From positions 1-63,353 of the forward strand of contig NZ_ALJC01000069.1 in assembly GCF_000282975.1 (NCBI RefSeq): a stretch of 63,353 bases of DNA, read 5' to 3'. Source of the stretch: Pseudomonas psychrophila HA-4. Lineage in GTDB: Bacteria > Pseudomonadota > Gammaproteobacteria > Pseudomonadales > Pseudomonadaceae. The notes beneath the pieces were generated by a model that was given only the letters and a program-made list of their open reading frames with translations, was not told where the DNA came from and did no database searches. Positions within the stretch are counted from its first letter, which is position 1; the number at the start of each line of letters is the position of its first letter. The translations under genes were made by a program, and so were the position numbers. Below are positions 34,540 through 44,483 of the stretch, in pieces.

Positions 34540-37497
34540 TCAATCGACCCCGGCCTTGACCAGCAGCGCGTCAACGTTGACCGTATCGATTTGCTGCGGT
34601 TCAAGGTACTGCCGAGCGTATTGCATAAAGATGTGCTCGCGCATAAACAGCTCGAACAGCGACGGGTCAATGTGCCCGTCGTGGCACATGCCCGCCATGA
34701 TGTTCAGCGCCTCATTCAAGGTTTTGCCCCGCTTGTAGGGGCGGTCCGAGGCGGTCAGGGCTTCGAAAATATCGGCAATCGCCATCATTCGCGCTGCGAG
34801 GCTCATGTCTTCTCGGCGCAGACGTTTCGGATAACCCTTGCCATCCATTCGCTCGTGATGCCCGCCCGCTATTTCCGCAATGTTGCCTAGGTAGTTGGGG
34901 AAGGGCAGACGGTCGAGCATAAGGATGGTTTGCACAATGTGGTTATTGATGATGTAGCGCTCTTCCGAGGTCAATGTGCCGCGGGTGATGCTCAGGTTGT
35001 ACAGCTCGCCGCGATTGAACTTGTACTGCGGGACATCCAGCTTGAAACCCCAAGGATTGTCGCTTTCGTTCAGTTCGGATTCGGACTCGGCCCGCATGAA
35101 CAGATGCTCGGGTTTATCCCCCAGCAATAATTCGGTGACTGGAAGGCTTGGGGCTTCACGCCTAGCCTGTCGTGCGTTTTCTTCCCACGACACGCCCAAG
35201 CGATCATCCAAGGTACGGGTCCAGGTTTGCCTTGCGATGTTTTTCAAACGCTCCAGGTCCGCCTCTGCCATGGCTTCGCCGCCGACATTGCTGCGTGCCA
35301 CAAAGGCAAAATCGTCATCGAGCGCTGCCAGGCGGGCATCACGCTGATCAGCCAGCAGCTGATTGCTGCCGCCTTGGGCGAGTGCCTGCCAGTAGCTGAT
35401 CCAGGCGTCACACTTAAGCACCTCAAATCGCGTGCGAATTTCGTGGATGCGGTCGTAAATGGTTTCAAGTTTGGTCGCCTTGTCGACCACATATTCCGGC
35501 GTCGTGACTTTGCCGCAATCGTGTAGCCAGGCGGCTATGTGCAGGGCTTCCCACTCTTCATCCGTTGGGTTGTACAGCGCAAAATTCGGGTCTTGGCTTT
35601 GTTCGGCAGCCTTGGCCAGCATAAAGGTCAGTTCGGGAACGCGTTGACAGTGGCCGCCGGTGTACGGACTTTTGGCGTCGATGGCCCCGGCCAGCAGTTG
35701 AATAAAGGCTTTCAACAGTTGTTTTTGGCGCTCTTGCAGGCGCTGGCTTTCAATCGACACAGCCGCTGCGCCGGAAACGGCTTTGATAAATGCAATGCGT
35801 TCGGCGCTCAGCGGCTCCTGATCACTGCTGGCCTCGCTGTTGTTGAGGATCAGCGCAAGCACGCCAACGGTTTCACTGTGGCGGTTATGCAGCCGGATGC
35901 CGATCACATGAATGCTTTGGCTGTCGAGCGCCTGCATCACAGGCAGCAAGTCACCCGCCTGCTCGAGGCTAAGCGCACACACCACGCTGTCCTGGCCCGC
36001 ACTCAGCGTGCGCAGCCAAGATGGCGTTTGATCGTCCTGCGGGTTGATCAAGCTATGGGCCAGAATGCTCAAACTCTGCGCTTGGCCATCAATGATCAAG
36101 CCTTTGAGTTCTAGATCGGTGTTGTCGTTTTCCGTGAGATAGATCAACCCTGCCTGCGCTTGTCCGAGCTTGATCATTTCGACGAGTACCGACTGCAGCA
36201 AGGGCTCAAACCGAGTATGTGCCGAGAGGCTGGCGGTGATTTCAAAGAAGCTTGCGAGGGTTTCTTTCATTCGCTGCATCGACGCGGCCAGTTGGTCGAT
36301 TTCAAGCACTGGTGATTGTTGCTGGATCGGGTAGTTGAAGTCGAAGCGACGAATCGCGTTAGCCTCTTGCACCAACTCTTTCAAGGGTTTGACCAGCAGT
36401 CGAGAGGTCAACCAACCCAATGGCAAGCACAAAAGCAACATCGCCAGTGCCACCAGAGTGCCTTCCCAGCGTAGGCGATAAGCGTCGGCCAGTAACTCGT
36501 CCTCAGGCACCATCAAGGCCAATTGCAGGCCGTTGGAACCGCCATCGTCTACCTTGGCCAATGAGACGATCCATTGGCGTTGCCCGTCGTCAAGGCGCTG
36601 GTTTGCGTCTATCCCTTGTGTGATCAGCAGATTGAGGGCTGGATTGAGTGAGGTTACCTTGGACAGTTGTGTGGAGCCTAACCCGGTTAATAATTTGCTG
36701 GCATCCGGGTACGCCACCGCTCGCCCGTCGTTATCGAACAGCACGATTTGTGTGTTAGGCGTAATCAAGTGTTTGCCGAGGGTACTGGACAGCTCTGAAA
36801 GGGTCAGGTCTGCGGCAATCATGGTTTTCGCCGAGCTGCGTTTAGACAGCGTTGTACCGATTTCATCCGTCGAGAAAAACAAGTACGGGCTGGTGGTGGA
36901 TTGGTTGATGGGGCTGTGGGTTGGGATAAACCAGCTGCGATCACGTGGGTCATAGACTTCATGAGGGTTGCTGAGCTGTGACAGCAATGTCAGGGACTCA
37001 TCAAAAAATAGCCTTTGCGACACGGCCCCTTCGGTTTGGCCTGAGCGTTGAACGGACCAGGCTTCATAAGCAGCGTGCGGCGGGGCGTTTTGACGTGCCC
37101 TACTGGCCTCGCTGCGTAAAGGCCTAACTTGGAAAAAATTGCCTTTGTTATCCGCCAAGTACAGCGCTGAGAGCGCGGGGGTGTCATTGAGTGCCTGCAC
37201 GAAGGGTTGCAGCAATTGGAGGCGGGATTCGAAGCGGTCTGTCGGCACGTTTGGATGCAGGGCCAGCAGATTCAGAGTGTTTCGAATCGGCTGATAGGTA
37301 TTCAGCAGGTCTAACTGCACATCCTGCTCGATCTGGCTGAACAGCTTCTGGCTGCCGTCAAGGATGATGCGGGTGTTTTGTATATAGTTGAAAACACCCA
37401 GTGCTACGCCCATCAGGATCAGCAATAAAGTGAACACCACGCTGATGTGTATGTGCAGCGGAAACTGACGCTTACTGGCGGGCATGTTCAGAGGCAT
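34540..37497 (-). CDS. Membrane HD-GYP-like phosphohydrolase with dCache, HAMP and GAF domains
   Basis: This 985-residue protein has a membrane helix (about 20-42), a large dCache-like periplasmic domain (RDRSWFIPTHSPINQS), a second helix (about 340-365), HAMP and a GAF-like domain (about 400-590). The catalytic part follows, with HD at about residue 658 (AWLHDCGKVTTPEYV) and HHERMDGKGYP at about 885. HD-GYP enzymes degrade cyclic di-GMP. The gap between the HD and GYP motifs, about 230 residues, is much longer than the usual 60 or so, so an extra helical segment is inserted. The start at 37497 follows GGAGA; the in-frame TTG at 37512 is rejected. Confidence 0.85.
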   Translation of the reverse strand: MPLNMPASKRQFPLHIHISVVFTLLLILMGVALGVFNYIQNTRIILDGSQKLFSQIEQDVQLDLLNTYQPIRNTLNLLALHPNVPTDRFESRLQLLQPFVQALNDTPALSALYLADNKGNFFQVRPLRSEASRARQNAPPHAAYEAWSVQRSGQTEGAVSQRLFFDESLTLLSQLSNPHEVYDPRDRSWFIPTHSPINQSTTSPYLFFSTDEIGTTLSKRSSAKTMIAADLTLSELSSTLGKHLITPNTQIVLFDNDGRAVAYPDASKLLTGLGSTQLSKVTSLNPALNLLITQGIDANQRLDDGQRQWIVSLAKVDDGGSNGLQLALMVPEDELLADAYRLRWEGTLVALAMLLLCLPLGWLTSRLLVKPLKELVQEANAIRRFDFNYPIQQQSPVLEIDQLAASMQRMKETLASFFEITASLSAHTRFEPLLQSVLVEMIKLGQAQAGLIYLTENDNTDLELKGLIIDGQAQSLSILAHSLINPQDDQTPSWLRTLSAGQDSVVCALSLEQAGDLLPVMQALDSQSIHVIGIRLHNRHSETVGVLALILNNSEASSDQEPLSAERIAFIKAVSGAAAVSIESQRLQERQKQLLKAFIQLLAGAIDAKSPYTGGHCQRVPELTFMLAKAAEQSQDPNFALYNPTDEEWEALHIAAWLHDCGKVTTPEYVVDKATKLETIYDRIHEIRTRFEVLKCDAWISYWQALAQGGSNQLLADQRDARLAALDDDFAFVARSNVGGEAMAEADLERLKNIARQTWTRTLDDRLGVSWEENARQARREAPSLPVTELLLGDKPEHLFMRAESESELNESDNPWGFKLDVPQYKFNRGELYNLSITRGTLTSEERYIINNHIVQTILMLDRLPFPNYLGNIAEIAGGHHERMDGKGYPKRLRREDMSLAARMMAIADIFEALTASDRPYKRGKTLNEALNIMAGMCHDGHIDPSLFELFMREHIFMQYARQYLEPQQIDTVNVDALLVKAGVD

Positions 37498-37594
37498 GGG
37501 GGATCTCCGCAAGTGTCAGGGTGCCGGTGCCTGTAAGCATAGTAAGTCGTGGCCAACCTGCCCCTTAAATTGGCTCTGCGGTAGGGATAACGAT

Positions 37595-40500
37595 TTAGGT
37601 GCCCTCGTTCAGTCGAGCCAGTTCACGCAGTAATGCGCGCTCAAGTGTGCGCATGGCGAGCTGAACCGTATTGCTGCGCACCTGGAGTGTCGTCAACTCT
37701 GCGTGTTCGAGCCCCTCACAGTGATTGATCAGGTCGTGAGCGCCGACAATTTTTGCAGCGCCTTTTATTCGGTGAGCAATGCCCTGAAAAGGCTCCAACC
37801 CATCTGTGATGTTCAGCGCTAACAGCGCCTTGAGGTCCAGTCGATTACTGCGCACCAGCTCTTCAAGTAGCAATTTTAAATGCGAGCCATTTCTGCCAGC
37901 CAGTGAGTAGAGCGTTTCAACATTGAGAATCTCTGCTGAGCTGGGCAGTGACTCAAGTGCGCTCAGGCGCTGGCTCAGCAAGATCAGGCTGATCGGTTTA
38001 AACAGGCAGTCGTCCATACCGGCCAGCTTGCACCGCTGGCGCTCTTCAGGTTGCGCATTGGCTGTAAACCCCATAATGGTGCAGCGCGCTTGGTCTGAGT
38101 CTTGCTCGTGCTGGCGGATAGCACGCGTCAAGTCATAACCGTTCATGATCGGCATGTTGCAGTCTGCAATAACCAGATCGAACACCTCTTGCTTCCACAG
38201 TTCCAGCCCTGCTGCTCCATTGTGAGCGGTGGTGAAATGATGCCCCAAGAAGCCCAGTTGCTGGCACATCAACAAACGATTAGCCGGATGATCATCGACC
38301 ACTAGCACGTTCAATTGGCGAGCGGCGGGGGTTATTACGGGTTCTTGAATGAGCGCTGCGAGGCAAGGTGCCAAGGCTGACACCTTAAGCCTGATGTGAA
38401 CCTGGGTGCCGACACTCGGTTGGCTGCTCAGCTTGAGCGTGCCCCCCATCATTTCGCACAGGCTACGGCAGATCACCAGGCCGAGGCCTGCGCCGCTTAA
38501 GGCCAGTTGCCCGCTGTTTTCGGCTTGAGAGAAGGGTTCAAACAATCGCGTCTGATCGAGTTCACTAATGCCGATGCCGGTGTCCGTCACGCTTAACTGC
38601 AGCTCAACCTGCTCCGATGTGTCGGCAGGCAGCATCGTGAGTTGGAGCGTGACCTGGCCGCGCTCGGTGAATTTGATCGCGTTGCTGACCAGATTGGTCA
38701 GGATCTGTTTGAAGCGAAGAGGATCTATCAGTACGTCGGGCTCGTTATCTAGCGGGTTGAATATAAGCGAGAGGCTTAGGTTCTTTTGTCGTGCCAGACC
38801 ATCGAAGACCCGAATAACCGAGTTGGCCAGTTCACGTAGATTGACGCGCTCCGGGCTCAGGTTAAGTCGCCCGGACTCAATCCTGGCAATGTCGAGAATG
38901 TCTCCAATCAGTTCCAGCAGGTCTTTGGCCGAGTTGTAAGCGACTTCGATCGAAGGGCGGTCAAATTGGCCGGTATCGGCCCGCTTTAAGGCCAGTTCAA
39001 GCATGCCAATGACCGCGTTCATCGGTGTACGGATTTCATGGCTCATGGTTGCCAGAAAGGTACTTTTAGCCCGGTTGGCATCATCAGCTTGCTCTTTGGC
39101 TGCGCGCAGTTCATCCATCAGTTGGCGCCGGTCGCTGATATCGATCCAGCCGCCAATAATGCCCTGCACTTCACCCAGCGAATCCCGGTAAGGCAGTATC
39201 CAGTGGTAGATGGTTTGGGTCTTGCCGCCGATCTGCAGCGGGCGATCGACGATAAGCGGGGTGCCTTCGCGCATAACCCTCAAGTAGTCAGCCTGATAGT
39301 CATGCGCTTCATGTGCATTGTTGAGGATGCTTTGGGTTTGCATCACGTCTTTGCCGATGACGTCTTCGCGCTTGGCTGAAAAGGCGTTGAGGTAGCTGTC
39401 GTTGCAGGTTTGCAGAATGCAGGCACGGTCACGCACATAAATGGGATGCGGCGTGCCATTGACCAGCGCACGCATGAATTCAAATTGATCGCTGAGGGCG
39501 CGTTCAGCCATTTTTCGCTGGTTGATCTGGCGCCGCATGTAGGCATTCCAGACCAGTGACAGCAGCAGTAACAAGCTGGTGCCAATAATGATCTGGTAAA
39601 TCAGGCGATGGTAATTGCGCCAATAACTGTCAGTTGCCGGGACATAACCGCGCCAGCGGCTGTTGATGATCCCCAGTTCATCGGGGGCAATGCTTAGCAG
39701 TGCCTTGTTGAGGATAGAGGCGAGTTCGGGGGCATCGCGGGCGGTGGCCAGAGAAAACGTCGCGGGTTGAGTGCCCAATGTGGCGCTGATCTGCAATCGG
39801 TCTTGAAATAATTGCGAGGCGAGCAGGTAGTTGGCAATCACCAGCGTATTCACCGCACCTTCTGCTTTGCCTTCGGCCAGCAATTCTGTGGCCTGATAAA
39901 TATCGTCCGTCTCGACCAGCGTGATCCGTGGGTGCTCTGTGCGCAGGTACTCGGTCAAGGGATTGCCCCGGGTTAAGGCTAGACGTTTACCGGCTAGCTG
40001 GTCGAGGCTGGTGGGTTGCTCAGCGCCTTTGGCGCTGAGCAAGACAAAAGAGTTTTCGAGATAAGGGCGGCTGAAGGTCAAGGCGCTTTCTCGTGGAGCA
40101 GAGGGGCTGATGGCCGAGATAATGTCGGTGTCGTGCTGCTGGATCATTTGAATCATGGTGTTGAGGCTGCGCTCGCGCTGTATCTCGAAACGCAGCCCGG
40201 TACGCAGGCGAATAACCTCCAGCAGATCAGCGGTAATGCCCCTGAAATTACCCTCGGTATCGAAAAAGGTCAGCGGCGCCAGTGTTTCATTGACCACCAC
40301 GTTGACGACAGGGTGTTTGATCAACCAGCGTTCTTCACGGGCAGTGAGCTGGAGTTTTTGGTCCGTCAGCAACAGGTCACTGCTGGCGTTCCAGCGCTTG
40401 GCAATGCTTTCTCGTTCGCTGTTGGGAACAGCGCGCAGCGTGGCGTTGATTATGCCGAGCAGTTGCGGGTTGTCGCGGCGTACGGCAAAGCTGAAACCAT

Positions 40501-41230
40501 AGGCTTCATGCTTGCCAAAATTGGCCATCTTGATGTTTGTCAGGTAGCCCTTGTTGATCATGTAATGGGTGGAGATGGTGTCCCCCAAAAATACATCTGC
40601 CTGATCGAACGCCACCGAATTAATGGCGTTCTGATAAGACGGGTAGGACTGGATGATGGCTTTGGGATAGAGCGCCTTGACTTCGTCCAGCGGTAAGTAG
40701 TGGTACACCATGCTCAAGCGCAGGCCTTCCAGACCTTGAGAGAGAGACCGCGTCTCTCCCTCGCGAGTGACCAGTACTGGCTGGTCGATGGCATAGGGCG
40801 TTGAGAGCAACAGGTTTGGGTGCGCGGCTTCAAAACCATTGGATGTGCCGAGCAAGTCGATGCTGCCGCCTTCAAGCGCCTTGATGGCGGCGTCTCGAGT
40901 AGGGAAGCGTTGAACCTTGATCGACACGTTCAAGGCTTTGGCCAGGATGCCGACGTAATCAGCAGTGAAACCTTCGTAGTCTTGACCGCTGACGGTCATG
41001 TCAAAGGGCGGATAGTCCGGGTTGGAGGTGCCTACCCGCAGCTCACGTTTTTCTTGTAGCCAGTAACGCTGTTGTTTATCCAGCGGGACTTCCATGTGAT
41101 AGGTGCCCGAGCGGCTGAGCAAGGCAAAGCTTTCAGTCCGGGGTAACTCTGCGAACACGGGTGTACACAGGATTAACCCTGCGAGTAAAGAGAGGTAATG
41201 ATTTAACCGCGTGGGCATCCTGTTTCTCAC
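37595..41230 (-). CDS. BvgS/RocS-like hybrid sensor kinase
   Basis: The 1211-residue protein has a signal sequence (ending CTPVFA), two tandem SBP_bac_3 Venus-flytrap domains (about 45-290 and 300-535), a membrane helix (about 545-565) and a PAS domain (about 580-710). HisKA follows with His731 (TMSHEIRTPMNAV), then HATPase, a receiver with its Asp at about 1022 (LVIADCNMPIMNG), and an HPt domain with its His near 1154 (HRIKGAAKIVG). This is a complete four-step phosphorelay of BvgS type; P. aeruginosa RocS1/RocS2 are relatives. The start is GTG at 41230, overlapping the regulator gene stop by four bases (GTGA). Confidence 0.9.
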   Translation of the reverse strand: MRNRMPTRLNHYLSLLAGLILCTPVFAELPRTESFALLSRSGTYHMEVPLDKQQRYWLQEKRELRVGTSNPDYPPFDMTVSGQDYEGFTADYVGILAKALNVSIKVQRFPTRDAAIKALEGGSIDLLGTSNGFEAAHPNLLLSTPYAIDQPVLVTREGETRSLSQGLEGLRLSMVYHYLPLDEVKALYPKAIIQSYPSYQNAINSVAFDQADVFLGDTISTHYMINKGYLTNIKMANFGKHEAYGFSFAVRRDNPQLLGIINATLRAVPNSERESIAKRWNASSDLLLTDQKLQLTAREERWLIKHPVVNVVVNETLAPLTFFDTEGNFRGITADLLEVIRLRTGLRFEIQRERSLNTMIQMIQQHDTDIISAISPSAPRESALTFSRPYLENSFVLLSAKGAEQPTSLDQLAGKRLALTRGNPLTEYLRTEHPRITLVETDDIYQATELLAEGKAEGAVNTLVIANYLLASQLFQDRLQISATLGTQPATFSLATARDAPELASILNKALLSIAPDELGIINSRWRGYVPATDSYWRNYHRLIYQIIIGTSLLLLLSLVWNAYMRRQINQRKMAERALSDQFEFMRALVNGTPHPIYVRDRACILQTCNDSYLNAFSAKREDVIGKDVMQTQSILNNAHEAHDYQADYLRVMREGTPLIVDRPLQIGGKTQTIYHWILPYRDSLGEVQGIIGGWIDISDRRQLMDELRAAKEQADDANRAKSTFLATMSHEIRTPMNAVIGMLELALKRADTGQFDRPSIEVAYNSAKDLLELIGDILDIARIESGRLNLSPERVNLRELANSVIRVFDGLARQKNLSLSLIFNPLDNEPDVLIDPLRFKQILTNLVSNAIKFTERGQVTLQLTMLPADTSEQVELQLSVTDTGIGISELDQTRLFEPFSQAENSGQLALSGAGLGLVICRSLCEMMGGTLKLSSQPSVGTQVHIRLKVSALAPCLAALIQEPVITPAARQLNVLVVDDHPANRLLMCQQLGFLGHHFTTAHNGAAGLELWKQEVFDLVIADCNMPIMNGYDLTRAIRQHEQDSDQARCTIMGFTANAQPEERQRCKLAGMDDCLFKPISLILLSQRLSALESLPSSAEILNVETLYSLAGRNGSHLKLLLEELVRSNRLDLKALLALNITDGLEPFQGIAHRIKGAAKIVGAHDLINHCEGLEHAELTTLQVRSNTVQLAMRTLERALLRELARLNEGT

Positions 41231-41853
41231 ACTAAGGCGTTGCGTTTTGCCAATTCGATAAGGTCGACCAAGGAATTGGCTTTAAGTTTTTGCATGAGCC
41301 GCTTTTTATAAGTGCTCACGGTTTTATTACTAAGAAACATACCGGTGGCTATTTCTTTGTTGGTTTTGCCTTGTGCAAATAGCTTCAGAACCATGAGTTC
41401 TCGGTCATTGACCGATTTGAATAATTCGAGTTCTGAAGAGTTTTCATCTCCCAGTTTTTCAGGAGTCAATGCTTGGCTAGGAAAGTAATTGTAGCCAGAG
41501 AATACAGCTTTTATTGCGCTGACAAGTTCGTTTAGCTCCTCTTGTTTACACACATATCCGGCCGCACCCGACTGCATGCAACGCATGGCGAAAAGAGCCG
41601 GCGACTGAGCCGTTAGGACCAAGGTTTTAAGGGTTGAATTCATTGCGTTAAAACGTGCTAGCACTTCCAGGCCGTCGAGTTTCGGAATGCTGATGTCGAG
41701 AATAATCAGATCTGGGACACATTCGCGGATCATTTGCATCGCATCTACGCCATTGTCAGTTTCGCCGACTATTTCATAACCCTCATGTTCTAACAACATG
41801 CGAATAGCCAGTCGGATTACCGGGTGATCGTCGACAATAAAAATTGTGTTCAT
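41227..41853 (-). CDS. BvgA/RocA-like response regulator
   Basis: The 208-residue protein has a receiver (IFIVDDHPVIRLAIRMLLEH, phospho-site Asp53 in IILDISIPKLDG) and a NarL/LuxR helix-turn-helix (NDRELMVLKLFAQGKTNKEI, FLSNKTVSTYKKRLMQKL). It is translationally coupled to the kinase behind it. In P. aeruginosa RocA-type regulators control fimbrial and efflux genes. No fimbrial genes are seen in this window, so targets lie elsewhere, apart from possible self-control through the upstream palindromes. Confidence 0.9.
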   Translation of the reverse strand: MNTIFIVDDHPVIRLAIRMLLEHEGYEIVGETDNGVDAMQMIRECVPDLIILDISIPKLDGLEVLARFNAMNSTLKTLVLTAQSPALFAMRCMQSGAAGYVCKQEELNELVSAIKAVFSGYNYFPSQALTPEKLGDENSSELELFKSVNDRELMVLKLFAQGKTNKEIATGMFLSNKTVSTYKKRLMQKLKANSLVDLIELAKRNALV

Positions 41854-41945
41854 ATTAGATTCCCTTAAAGAGCTGCATAGAAAGCGCGCACCTTAGCTCA
41901 GATATATGGGCGGGAACACGAAGGGGGCGGCCTACAAACGTAGTA

Positions 41946-41959
41946 TGGGAATATTCCTA
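41946..41959. promoter_or_regulatory. Palindrome of BvgA-like heptads (copy 1)
   Basis: TGGGAATATTCCTA is a near-perfect inverted pair of the heptad ATTCCTA, centred about 100 bp before the response-regulator start. The heptad resembles the TTTCCTA half-sites bound by BvgA of Bordetella. Confidence 0.5.
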
Positions 41960-42060
41960 CATTAAATAAGGCGTGAACTCACGATTTGTTTGATGGGTAG
42001 AGGCTGTTTAATATCGTGCTGAATCGTTTGTTTGGTGTGGGGTTGCAAGTGGTTTTATGT

Positions 42061-42088
42061 ATTCCTAGTTATATTAGGAATATTCCTA
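42061..42088. promoter_or_regulatory. Palindrome of BvgA-like heptads (copy 2, with a third half-site)
   Basis: TAGGAATATTCCTA at 42075-42088 is a perfect palindrome made of the same heptads, with an extra ATTCCTA at 42061-42067. Its centre is 129 bp from that of copy 1. The surrounding 399-bp gap (41854-42252) is A/T-rich and shows no gene. Confidence 0.5.
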
Positions 42089-42252
42089 CGAGTAGTTTTG
42101 TTTTTGCTTTGTGGTATTTACATCAAGAAATAAGTGCGTAATCGCCCTGGCTTTTTGTTTGGGCGAGAGCTACTGGCAGTTAATACAGCATGGTTAAGCG
42201 CGTGCTGGTTTTGCTGTGCACCCACCCCCCTGTTCATAAGGGTGGGCACTCT

Positions 42253-43602
42253 TCAGACAGGACTCGAGCGCCCCGTCATTTCTCTGGCCATCTGCGTGGC
42301 ATAGCTGTCGGTCATGCCCGCGATAAAGTCGATGATGCGCATAAACGAGCGATGCAGTGGCCAATGAGGGGCAGGAGCGTTGTTGCCCAGCAAATCGAGA
42401 ATGCGTCGATTCTTGAACGACAGGGGTTTGTGACCATGCTGCTCCAGCGCTGCGCCGCAAAAGGCGTTTAGCAGGATTTCCAGCGTGGTGTAGGCGCCAA
42501 TCTCATGCAGGGTTTTGCGTTTGTCCTGGAAGATTTTTTTGCGCGCCATGTCTTTGGCGTCCAGCACGCAGCGCTTGGCCGTGCCATGCATGTGTTCGAC
42601 CAGATCCCCTGGTAATGTGCCGGCCAACAGTGCGTCTTGCTGCTCGACAAAGGCGCGGGCGGCAGCGTTGGTGAGATGTTCAATCGCCTTGCCCCGCAGA
42701 ATCGCCAGCTTGCGTCGTTGCGATTCTTGGGGGCCGAGTTGGCGATAGGTCTCCGGCAAGTCGTCCCCCACCAGATTGAGCAGCAGGGACTCGACCTCGG
42801 CGTACTGCAGCAGATCCATTTCCAGGCCATCTTCAAGGTCGATCAGCGCGTAGCAGATGTCATCAGCCGCTTCCATCAGGTACACCAGAGGATGGCGCGC
42901 CCAACGCTCGTCCTCTATCTGTGGCAGACCAAGTTTGTGGGCAATATTTTCAAGCAGGTGAAGCTCGCTTTGATAACACCCGAACTTATGCTTTTTGTAC
43001 CCCAGAGAGTCGGCATGACGCGCAGTCCACGGGTACTTAAGAAAGGTGCCCAGCGTGGCGTGGGTCAGACGTGTGCCACCATCGAACTGATGATATTCAA
43101 GTTGGGTGAGCACCCTGAAACCTTGTGCATTGCCTTCAAAGCTCAAGAAGTCGTTACGCTCGGCCTCACTCATGTCATCCAGCCAACCCTTGCCAGCGGC
43201 CTGCTGGAACCAGTTGCGTATGGCGTCCTCGCCGGAGTGGCCAAAGGGCGGGTTGCCAATGTCATGGGCCAGGCAAGCAGATTGCACCACCATCCCCAGA
43301 TCGGCAGGGTCGCACCATTCGGGTAATGCACTGCGAATGGTTTCACCGACTCGCATGCCCAGTGAGCGGCCTACGCAACTGACCTCAAGCGAATGGGTAA
43401 GTCGGGTATGGATATGGTCGTTACTGTTGACCGGATGCACCTGGGTCTTGCGTCCCAGACGGCGAAAGGCACCAGAAAAAATAATCCGGTCATGGTCTTT
43501 GTGGAAAGGACTGCGCCCGAGTTCTTCGGGGCTGTGGTGAGGTTTTCCAAGGCGTTCGCGGTTAAGCAGGGTTTGCCAATCCAAGGCGCAGTGCTCCGTC
43601 AA
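42253..43602 (-). CDS. dgt: Deoxyguanosinetriphosphate triphosphohydrolase-like protein
   Basis: The 449-residue HD-domain enzyme has [34 protein letters not shown] and the HD motif [16 protein letters not shown]. The dGTPase family hydrolyses dNTP to deoxynucleoside and triphosphate and so adjusts nucleotide pools. The start may be 43602 or slightly later, at the core [14 protein letters not shown]. In P. aeruginosa a dgt-like gene (PA3043) also neighbours a Roc two-component pair, as I recall. Confidence 0.88.
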   Translation of the reverse strand: MTEHCALDWQTLLNRERLGKPHHSPEELGRSPFHKDHDRIIFSGAFRRLGRKTQVHPVNSNDHIHTRLTHSLEVSCVGRSLGMRVGETIRSALPEWCDPADLGMVVQSACLAHDIGNPPFGHSGEDAIRNWFQQAAGKGWLDDMSEAERNDFLSFEGNAQGFRVLTQLEYHQFDGGTRLTHATLGTFLKYPWTARHADSLGYKKHKFGCYQSELHLLENIAHKLGLPQIEDERWARHPLVYLMEAADDICYALIDLEDGLEMDLLQYAEVESLLLNLVGDDLPETYRQLGPQESQRRKLAILRGKAIEHLTNAAARAFVEQQDALLAGTLPGDLVEHMHGTAKRCVLDAKDMARKKIFQDKRKTLHEIGAYTTLEILLNAFCGAALEQHGHKPLSFKNRRILDLLGNNAPAPHWPLHRSFMRIIDFIAGMTDSYATQMAREMTGRSSPV

Positions 43603-43698
43603 TGACTGATGACGCAGCTTCGCGCTTCACGCGGGATGGCGCAAGGTGTGCGCGGTTTTCAAATCACGGCGTGAGGGTGTGTTCTGTCACTTCGTAGT

Positions 43699-43750
43699 AG
43701 CGAGCTTGCTCGCGATCTTTTGATCTTAAAAGATCGCGAGCAAGCTCGCT
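43699..43750. repeat. Perfect 23-bp inverted repeat (REP-type / terminator)
   Basis: The arm at 43699-43721 is exactly complementary to 43728-43750, with loop GATCTT. It combines the GAGCTTGCTCGCGA REP core with the GCGATCTTTT core seen at 30622. It lies between two minus-strand genes, upstream of dgt and downstream of the yqjK-like gene. Confidence 0.8.
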
Positions 43751-43769
43751 CTTTGGGGGTAACGGACGC

Positions 43770-44111
43770 TCATGGCTTGCGCGATGATCCCTGGATAACC
43801 AGTTTGATCAGCGGCAACAGGCCAGTGGTGAGCCCGATTAAGCGGGACATGCCTCCAGCACCTTTGCTTTTAGCACCTTTTCCGGTCAGAAAACCGAGCA
43901 GGGTGACAAGCCCGACACCCCACAGCGGCCCGTGCTTGATTCCCAGGTTTTCTTGCCAGTTGGTGGTCATGCCGCGCATTTTTTGCAGCGGCTCCATAAG
44001 TTGCTGCGTTTCATGACGAATCTCCTGGCGATGCATTTCCATGCGCAGGCGAATCAGCATTTTGCGCATTTCGCGGCGCGAGGGGTTTTGCGGCATTTCA
44101 GGCAGGCTCAT
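43770..44111 (-). CDS. YqjK-position hypothetical membrane-associated protein
   Basis: The 113-residue protein is basic at its N-terminus with a heptad-like Met/Arg/Gln-rich helix (MLIRLRMEMHRQEIRHETQQ), and has hydrophobic stretches near residues 62-77 and 85-105. I do not recognise a named family. Its ATG overlaps the stop of the yqjE-like gene by four bases, so it is the third gene of a yqjD-yqjE-yqjK-like operon of small envelope proteins. Confidence 0.65.
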   Translation of the reverse strand: MSLPEMPQNPSRREMRKMLIRLRMEMHRQEIRHETQQLMEPLQKMRGMTTNWQENLGIKHGPLWGVGLVTLLGFLTGKGAKSKGAGGMSRLIGLTTGLLPLIKLVIQGSSRKP

Positions 44112-44482
44112 GGCAACAAACGCTCGCGGTCTTTGGCCAGCTCTTCGAGCGTGGCGTTGAAAGGAGAGGACTCATCGAACACCGCAGATTTAAGCCTCAA
44201 GCCGCAGAAAACCGCAGCCAGTGCATAAAACACGCAGAGCCCGATAATGCCGGGCAGGCGGTAACTGTCCCAAAGCACAATCAAAATCAGCGCCGATAGG
44301 CCGATCAGCAACAACAGCCCGAAGACCAGTGCCAGCCCGGCAAATAACAACAGGCTGACCGTGCGCGCTTTTTGCTCTTGCAGTTCGATGCCCAGCAACT
44401 CGACGTGGCTGTGCAGAAGGCCCAGAAACGCAGCACCCAAGCGCCGCGGTGAGGAACGGGAGCTGGATTCTTCGTTACTCAT
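44108..44482 (-). CDS. YqjE-like phage-holin-family membrane protein
   Basis: The 124-residue protein has two membrane helices (VSLLLFAGLALVFGLLLLIG, and IIGLCVFYALAAVFCGLRLK) preceded by an amphipathic helix HVELLGIELQEQKAR, the pattern of the DUF1469/YqjE family. Function is unknown. The start at 44482 (MSNEESSSR) lies 1 base after the yqjD-like stop and is preferred to 44509. Confidence 0.8.
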   Translation of the reverse strand: MSNEESSSRSSPRRLGAAFLGLLHSHVELLGIELQEQKARTVSLLLFAGLALVFGLLLLIGLSALILIVLWDSYRLPGIIGLCVFYALAAVFCGLRLKSAVFDESSPFNATLEELAKDRERLLP

Positions 44483-44483
44483 A

